DNA from: Candidatus Vallotia laricis
GTDB taxonomy: Bacteria; Pseudomonadota; Gammaproteobacteria; Burkholderiales; Burkholderiaceae
Reading direction: 5' to 3'
Assembly: GCF_020541325.1 (NCBI RefSeq)
Contig: NZ_CP047399.1
Span: forward strand, 496,001 to 560,000
DNA length: 64,000 nt
Under the pieces are notes generated by a model that was not told where the DNA came from, searched no databases, and saw only the letters and a list, made by a program, of their open reading frames with translations. Shown here one piece after another: positions 60,341 through 64,000 of the stretch. The position numbers were made by a program, and so were the translations under genes. Position 1 is the first letter of the stretch. The number at the start of each line of letters is the position of its first letter.

Positions 60341-60434
60341 GCCCTTGTTATTCATTCGAACGAATATGTTTGAACGAAAAACATTTATTACGTATGCGAG
60401 ATAAAGATGTAATTTACAAAGCGCTAAATAATAA

Positions 60435-60464
60435 AATAAGGCGACATTTAGATGTCGCCTTATT
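60435..60464 (+). terminator. Terminator-like stem after cspA
   Basis: AATAAGGCGACAT (60435-60447) pairs perfectly with ATGTCGCCTTATT (60452-60464) around TTAG, 95 bp after the cspA stop. The 13-bp GC-cored stem flanked by A's and T's is typical of csp terminators, although the T-run is short. Confidence 0.65.
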
Positions 60465-61040
60465 CGTAACATATCAAATACTAATTCTTGATTTTTAAGT
60501 GATTTACATACATATAGCACCCAATATATAGATTACATAAAATAAAAATACTATTAATAATGTCTGCTGGACATTGGCCGTATTTTGTATGTAGAATTAC
60601 AATTCTTCCGAGAATACTGAGAATTATGTTCTAGTTAATTTTTAATTCAAGTTAAGCCTCAGAAGACGGTACGTATACTTAATAATACAAACTTCTGTTT
60701 ATCGATAAAAATTACCGATATATTCAGCGGAGATGATACGCTAGAGCACGTAATAACAGACATTTAAGAAACTTTAGTTAGAGCAATTAAAAAACACTAG
60801 ATTGCGTTTCATCATCTCTGGGCTGATGAGAACACGGTTCTACGGAAAATGCTAGATGCTAAATGCAGCTGTTCCACTAAAATCGAGCCTAGATTTAATA
60901 AACTTTAAAAAATATAATGCACATTGTTTTATTATCTTATAAGCATATCTATTCAATAGTAGCTTGAAAAACCGCAATAACAGGAAAAATATCCTTGTTT
61001 AGGATACTATTTTAGTACTTTGAGTCTTCTCGTACAGATT
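60465..61040. other. Gene-free spacer between cspA and rnfH
   Basis: AT-rich, no gene or relic recognised. It forms the convergent 3' flanks of cspA and the minus-strand ratA-rnfH pair. Confidence 0.6.
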
Positions 61041-61322
61041 TTAATCAACTATCAAGGACCGATAGATCTCAACGCGATCACCACTTTCAAGCACTGAATT
61101 TAGTGGACGTATACGTCCGAATACGCCAACACGCTGCTGAACTAAATTGATCTGTGGATGTATTACAGAAATTTTACTGACCAAGATGGCAGAATACAGG
61201 GTCGCACCGACTGGAAGTCGTAAGGCAATGAGTGTTTGGATGCTTGGGGGTGCATAACAAACTTGTACCTCGAGCATAGCTCTAGCTTTGCAGCCTAACG
61301 CTTCTGTATCTATGTTTTCCAT
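61041..61322 (-). CDS. rnfH: RnfH family ubiquitin-like protein
   Basis: Small beta-grasp protein of the RnfH/YfjF (RatB) family, function unclear. The core is MLEVQVCYAPPSIQTLIALRLP, then GATLYSAILVSKI, QINLVQQRVGVFGR and DRVEIYRSLIVD, which match the family well. The first ATG (61322) gives 93 residues and overlaps the end of ratA by 41 bp. The internal ATG at 61277 would begin directly at the conserved core with a 4-bp gap after the ratA stop. AAGAAC precedes the upstream ATG. Confidence 0.88.
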   Translation of the reverse strand: MENIDTEALGCKARAMLEVQVCYAPPSIQTLIALRLPVGATLYSAILVSKISVIHPQINLVQQRVGVFGRIRPLNSVLESGDRVEIYRSLIVD

Positions 61323-61746
61323 ATCGTTCTTCTGCGCGTTTAATAAACGACTCGACGAGTGTATTTGAAATGTGATCGAACATAGGTCCGATTAGTTGCT
61401 CTAAAAAGATATTAGAAAAAATATACTGTAATGAAAACTCAATTTTGCATGCATTGTCTTGTACCCGTATAAAGCTCCAAGAGCCAGTGAATCGCCTGAA
61501 AGGTCCTTCCTTAAACTCTATATCAATTTTCTCTGGACGCTCTTGCTTATTATATGTAGTGAAATGTTGCCGAATGCCCTTAAAGCAGATATTGATTTGC
61601 GCTTCCATGCTTGTTTTATCTTGATGCTTAATTTCGACACCGCTGCACCAAGGTAAAAAATTTGGATAATCAGTGACGTCAGTAACAAGATCGAACATAA
61701 GTTCAGGAGAATAATGAATTAAAACAGTTTTCTGGACTTCTGCCAT
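61282..61746 (-). CDS. ratA: Type II RatA / Coq10-like START-domain protein
   Basis: 154-residue START/SRPBCC-domain protein (RatA, YfjG; related to Coq10 ubiquinone-binding proteins). Features are VLIHYSPELMFDLVTDVTDYPNFLPWCSGVEI, FKGIRQHFTTYNKQ, EGPFRRFTGSWSF and FDHISNTLVESFIKRAEERYG. The last nine or so residues (after RYGKH) extend beyond the usual end. In this stretch the frame overlaps rnfH, possibly from loss of an earlier stop. It is divergent from smpB, the standard ratA/smpB arrangement. Confidence 0.93.
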   Translation of the reverse strand: MAEVQKTVLIHYSPELMFDLVTDVTDYPNFLPWCSGVEIKHQDKTSMEAQINICFKGIRQHFTTYNKQERPEKIDIEFKEGPFRRFTGSWSFIRVQDNACKIEFSLQYIFSNIFLEQLIGPMFDHISNTLVESFIKRAEERYGKHRYRSVRLQS

Positions 61747-61877
61747 AAAAAAAATTAATGCGCCGTAGTATACACGTGTTTTAGAAATTAAAAAGAGAGT
61801 TGTGAGCGAGACTTACACTACTAGCACTAGGTAGTTTTGCTAAAATTGTAATTTTTCTGAATTGGTCAAACTTATTA

Positions 61878-62327
61878 ATGAGAATTATCAGCAATAAGAA
61901 GGCGCTCTTCGATTATTTTATAGAAGAACGCTATGAGGCGGGGCTTGTTCTTGAGGGCTGGGAGGTTAAAGCGCTACGAGCGCGGCGTGGTCATATTAAA
62001 GAGGGTTATGTTGTCATACGTAATGGAGAATTATTTCTTATTGGCTCACATATTAGTCCATTGCATACCGCTTCGACGCACTTATATGCAGACCCCGTAC
62101 GAACTCGAAAGTTGCTCCTTAAGACTAGTGAAATTCGAAAATTAATTGGCAAGGTTGAGCAACGCGGTTACACACTAATACCTCTCAACTTTTACCATAA
62201 AAATAGGCGAGTAAAGTGCGAGATTGGTTTAGCTCGAGGTAAAAAAATGCATGATAAACGTGAAACTGAAAAAAAACGAGATTGGGAACGCGAAAAAGCA
62301 CAGCTTCTGAAACATACTACGAGATAG
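61878..62327 (+). CDS. smpB: SsrA-binding protein
   Basis: tmRNA partner for trans-translation. The 149-residue protein has [87 protein letters not shown] and the basic C-terminal tail [15 protein letters not shown] that enters the mRNA channel. Length is normal. Its presence predicts an ssrA gene elsewhere, as none was seen in this window. It pairs with clpXP, which degrades the tagged products. Confidence 0.96.
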   Translation: MRIISNKKALFDYFIEERYEAGLVLEGWEVKALRARRGHIKEGYVVIRNGELFLIGSHISPLHTASTHLYADPVRTRKLLLKTSEIRKLIGKVEQRGYTLIPLNFYHKNRRVKCEIGLARGKKMHDKRETEKKRDWEREKAQLLKHTTR

Positions 62328-63002
62328 TAGAAAAAGCCCCCTTCGATTAACTAGAAACGATAGTCGGTTATATTATATGTTCTGTTAAAATCTAACATAG
62401 ATGTATGCCTAGCTATTATTGAACTAAAGTTTCGCCGTATGTAATTTTTGGTTTTCCAGAATGAGACTATTTAATCATATTAAATGCATTGTTAAATATA
62501 TACACTTAAGTGCTAGCAGGTAATTAAATACATATTAAGATTATCTCAAACGTATATGTGAATTGCTAATCAGCTATAATTGAAATTATAGTATACCTTT
62601 TAATAAATACTACTAGTAGTTGATTATGCACTTTAATACCAGCGTTACTGGCAGTATATTTCGAATGAGGGTAGAATTTAAAGATCAGCTAACTCTTACA
62701 ACGGCAAAAAAAGTTTAGAAAAAAATATAGGTTGTAAGTATAAGAGTATTATTATTTCTGATAGAAAGTTAAGTGATATACAACTCTAAATTTTATTTCT
62801 GACTTTTTATCATCGTTACTAACATAGAACAGCGCCGAGTTCTATGCATTTTCTATATCGTATCCTAGCCGTGTTTGCATCGCAAAATCTATTTATGATA
62901 CCTATTAAATTTTAATATTAGTACAATGTCAGTGTTAGCACTAAATTATAATAAGACTTTATAACTAGCTATTCTCTCAGTGAGAATCCGGTAGACTATC
63001 GG
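62328..63002. other. AT-rich spacer between smpB and guaB
   Basis: No gene recognised. Very AT-rich. The last part holds a possible guaB promoter. Confidence 0.6.
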
Positions 63003-63008
63003 TATAAT
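62980..63008 (+). promoter_or_regulatory. Possible sigma-70 promoter of guaB
   Basis: A perfect TATAAT at 63003-63008 is preceded by GTGAGA at 62980-62985 (four of six matches to TTGACA) with 17 bp between. The guaB ATG is 27 bp downstream, after AGGA at 63026-63029. Confidence 0.4.
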
Positions 63009-63034
63009 CCGCTTTTGTACCTATAGGATTTTTC

Positions 63035-64000
63035 ATGCGTCTGATTAAAAAGGCACTTACATTCGATGACGTGCTCCTCGTGCCGGCGTACTCAAATGTA
63101 CTACCGAATGATACCACCCTCAAAACTAGTTTGACTCGAAATATCTCATTGAATATACCGCTGATTTCGGCAGCAATGGACACAGTATCCGAGGGGCGGC
63201 TTGCGATTGCCATGGCCCAGCAAGGTGGAATAGGAATAGTGCATAAAAACTTAACGCCCGTCGAACAGGCACGTGAAGTGGCAAAAGTTAAGCGCTTCGA
63301 GTCCGGAGTATTGCGGGATCCAATTACTGTGCCACCTGATATGAAAGTGCATAACGTCATTTCGCTGTCACGACAGCATGGCATTTCGGGCTTTCCAGTC
63401 CTCGATGGTACACAACTTATTGGAATTGTAACAAACCGTGATCTTCGCTTTGAGGGGCGTTTGGATGAGCCGGTTCGGACAATTATGACACCGCGGGAAA
63501 GGCTAATTACCGTTATAGAAGGAACGGAGCTCGCACAAGCTAAAGCGTTAATGCACCGTCATCGACTAGAGCGTGTGCTGGTTATTAATAATGTATTCGA
63601 GCTGCGAGGATTAATAACGGTTAAAGATATCACAAAGGCAACAGAACATCCGAATGCTTGTAAAGACGAGCAAGGAAAGCTACGTGTTGGTGCGGCTATT
63701 AGCGTCGGTCTAAAAAACGTAGAGCGCGTCGAAACACTAGCGGCAGCAGGTGTCGATGTAATCGTTGTTGACACGGCTCATGGGCATAGTCAAGGTGTTC
63801 TAGAGCAGGTACGATGGGTCAAGCAGAATTTTCCCTATATCGATGTAATTGGCGGCAATATTGCAACTGACGAAGCAGCTAAAGCACTAGTCGAGTACGG
63901 TGCCGACGCTGTAAAAGTTGGTATTGGTCCGGGTTCGATCTGCACAACTCGGATTATTTCAGGTGTTGGGGTGCCTCAAATTACTGCAATCGCAAACGTT
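63035..64000 (+). CDS. guaB: IMP dehydrogenase (5' part, runs off the window)
   Basis: Oxidises IMP to XMP in GMP synthesis. 322 codons are present without a stop. The start is [20 protein letters not shown]. The barrel begins with [20 protein letters not shown] and [12 protein letters not shown]. Two CBS domains follow at about residues 95-205 ([15 protein letters not shown] to [11 protein letters not shown]), then the barrel resumes with VGAAISVG and [14 protein letters not shown]. The NAD/IMP site [15 protein letters not shown] holds the catalytic cysteine. AGGA precedes the ATG. The 3' end is beyond position 64000. With purL it shows purine synthesis is kept. Confidence 0.97.
   Translation, partial: MRLIKKALTFDDVLLVPAYSNVLPNDTTLKTSLTRNISLNIPLISAAMDTVSEGRLAIAMAQQGGIGIVHKNLTPVEQAREVAKVKRFESGVLRDPITVPPDMKVHNVISLSRQHGISGFPVLDGTQLIGIVTNRDLRFEGRLDEPVRTIMTPRERLITVIEGTELAQAKALMHRHRLERVLVINNVFELRGLITVKDITKATEHPNACKDEQGKLRVGAAISVGLKNVERVETLAAAGVDVIVVDTAHGHSQGVLEQVRWVKQNFPYIDVIGGNIATDEAAKALVEYGADAVKVGIGPGSICTTRIISGVGVPQITAIANV

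Overview
The window reads as part of the chromosome of a reduced-genome, host-restricted betaproteobacterium of the Burkholderiaceae. Nearly every protein resembles Burkholderia/Pandoraea/Mycetohabitans orthologues as I remember them, and several small gene blocks look like the Burkholderia order: TPR-cysS-alkA-accA-tilS-lysC, ispD-ispF, tig-clpP-clpX-lon, and ygfZ/mltG-tmk-holB-tatD. Intact genes cover only about two thirds of the window. The rest is AT-rich spacer of up to about 2.2 kb carrying decayed genes, as expected of a symbiont in ongoing genome reduction. The adelgid symbiont 'Candidatus Vallotia' and related insect, fungal or protist symbionts are my best guess at the type of organism. 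That is an inference from memory, not a search result.

Layout. 1-7 kb: relic of a TPR protein gene (-), then cysS, an alkA pseudogene, accA, tilS and lysC (+), followed by tRNA-Ser(GCU). 7.8-11.4 kb: a minus-strand block yqhA-fumA-bfr-murI. 13.2-21 kb: isolated pyrD, tadA and photolyase genes in large spacers, one of which is crowded with hairpins. 21-31.7 kb: dusA, tRNA-His, a pspA-TPR membrane protein pair (-), mfd (-), and divergent ispD-ispF (+). 31.9-40.1 kb: a squalene-synthase-like gene (-), tRNA-Leu, and the proteostasis run tig-clpP-clpX-lon. 40.5-49 kb: tRNA-Val, an MFS transporter, pgi (-) and purL. 49.6-55.8 kb: bolA and yciB (-), ygfZ (-) divergent from mltG-tmk-holB-tatD (+). 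57.8-64 kb: bioB, cspA, rnfH/ratA (-) divergent from smpB, and the 5' part of guaB, which runs off the window.

The gene content is mostly information processing (cysS, tilS, tadA, dusA, tRNAs, smpB, ratA, holB, tmk, mfd), proteolysis and folding (tig, clpPX, lon), and core biosynthesis (accA, lysC, pyrD, purL, guaB, ispDF, murI, bioB). No phage, insertion sequence, CRISPR, toxin-antitoxin or secretion cluster was recognised.

The most unusual signal is not a gene. The window contains many long, perfect inverted repeats with short loops and unrelated sequences. Five lie in frame inside conserved genes (lysC, fumA, mfd, mltG, tatD; arms of 17-22 bp). Others lie between genes (arms up to 30 bp, one with a ten-C loop). 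They do not form a repeat family. The best explanation I can offer is recurrent template switching or quasipalindrome correction at replication forks, with a possible secondary role in RNA structure. G/C homopolymer tracts of 7-10 bases are also frequent.
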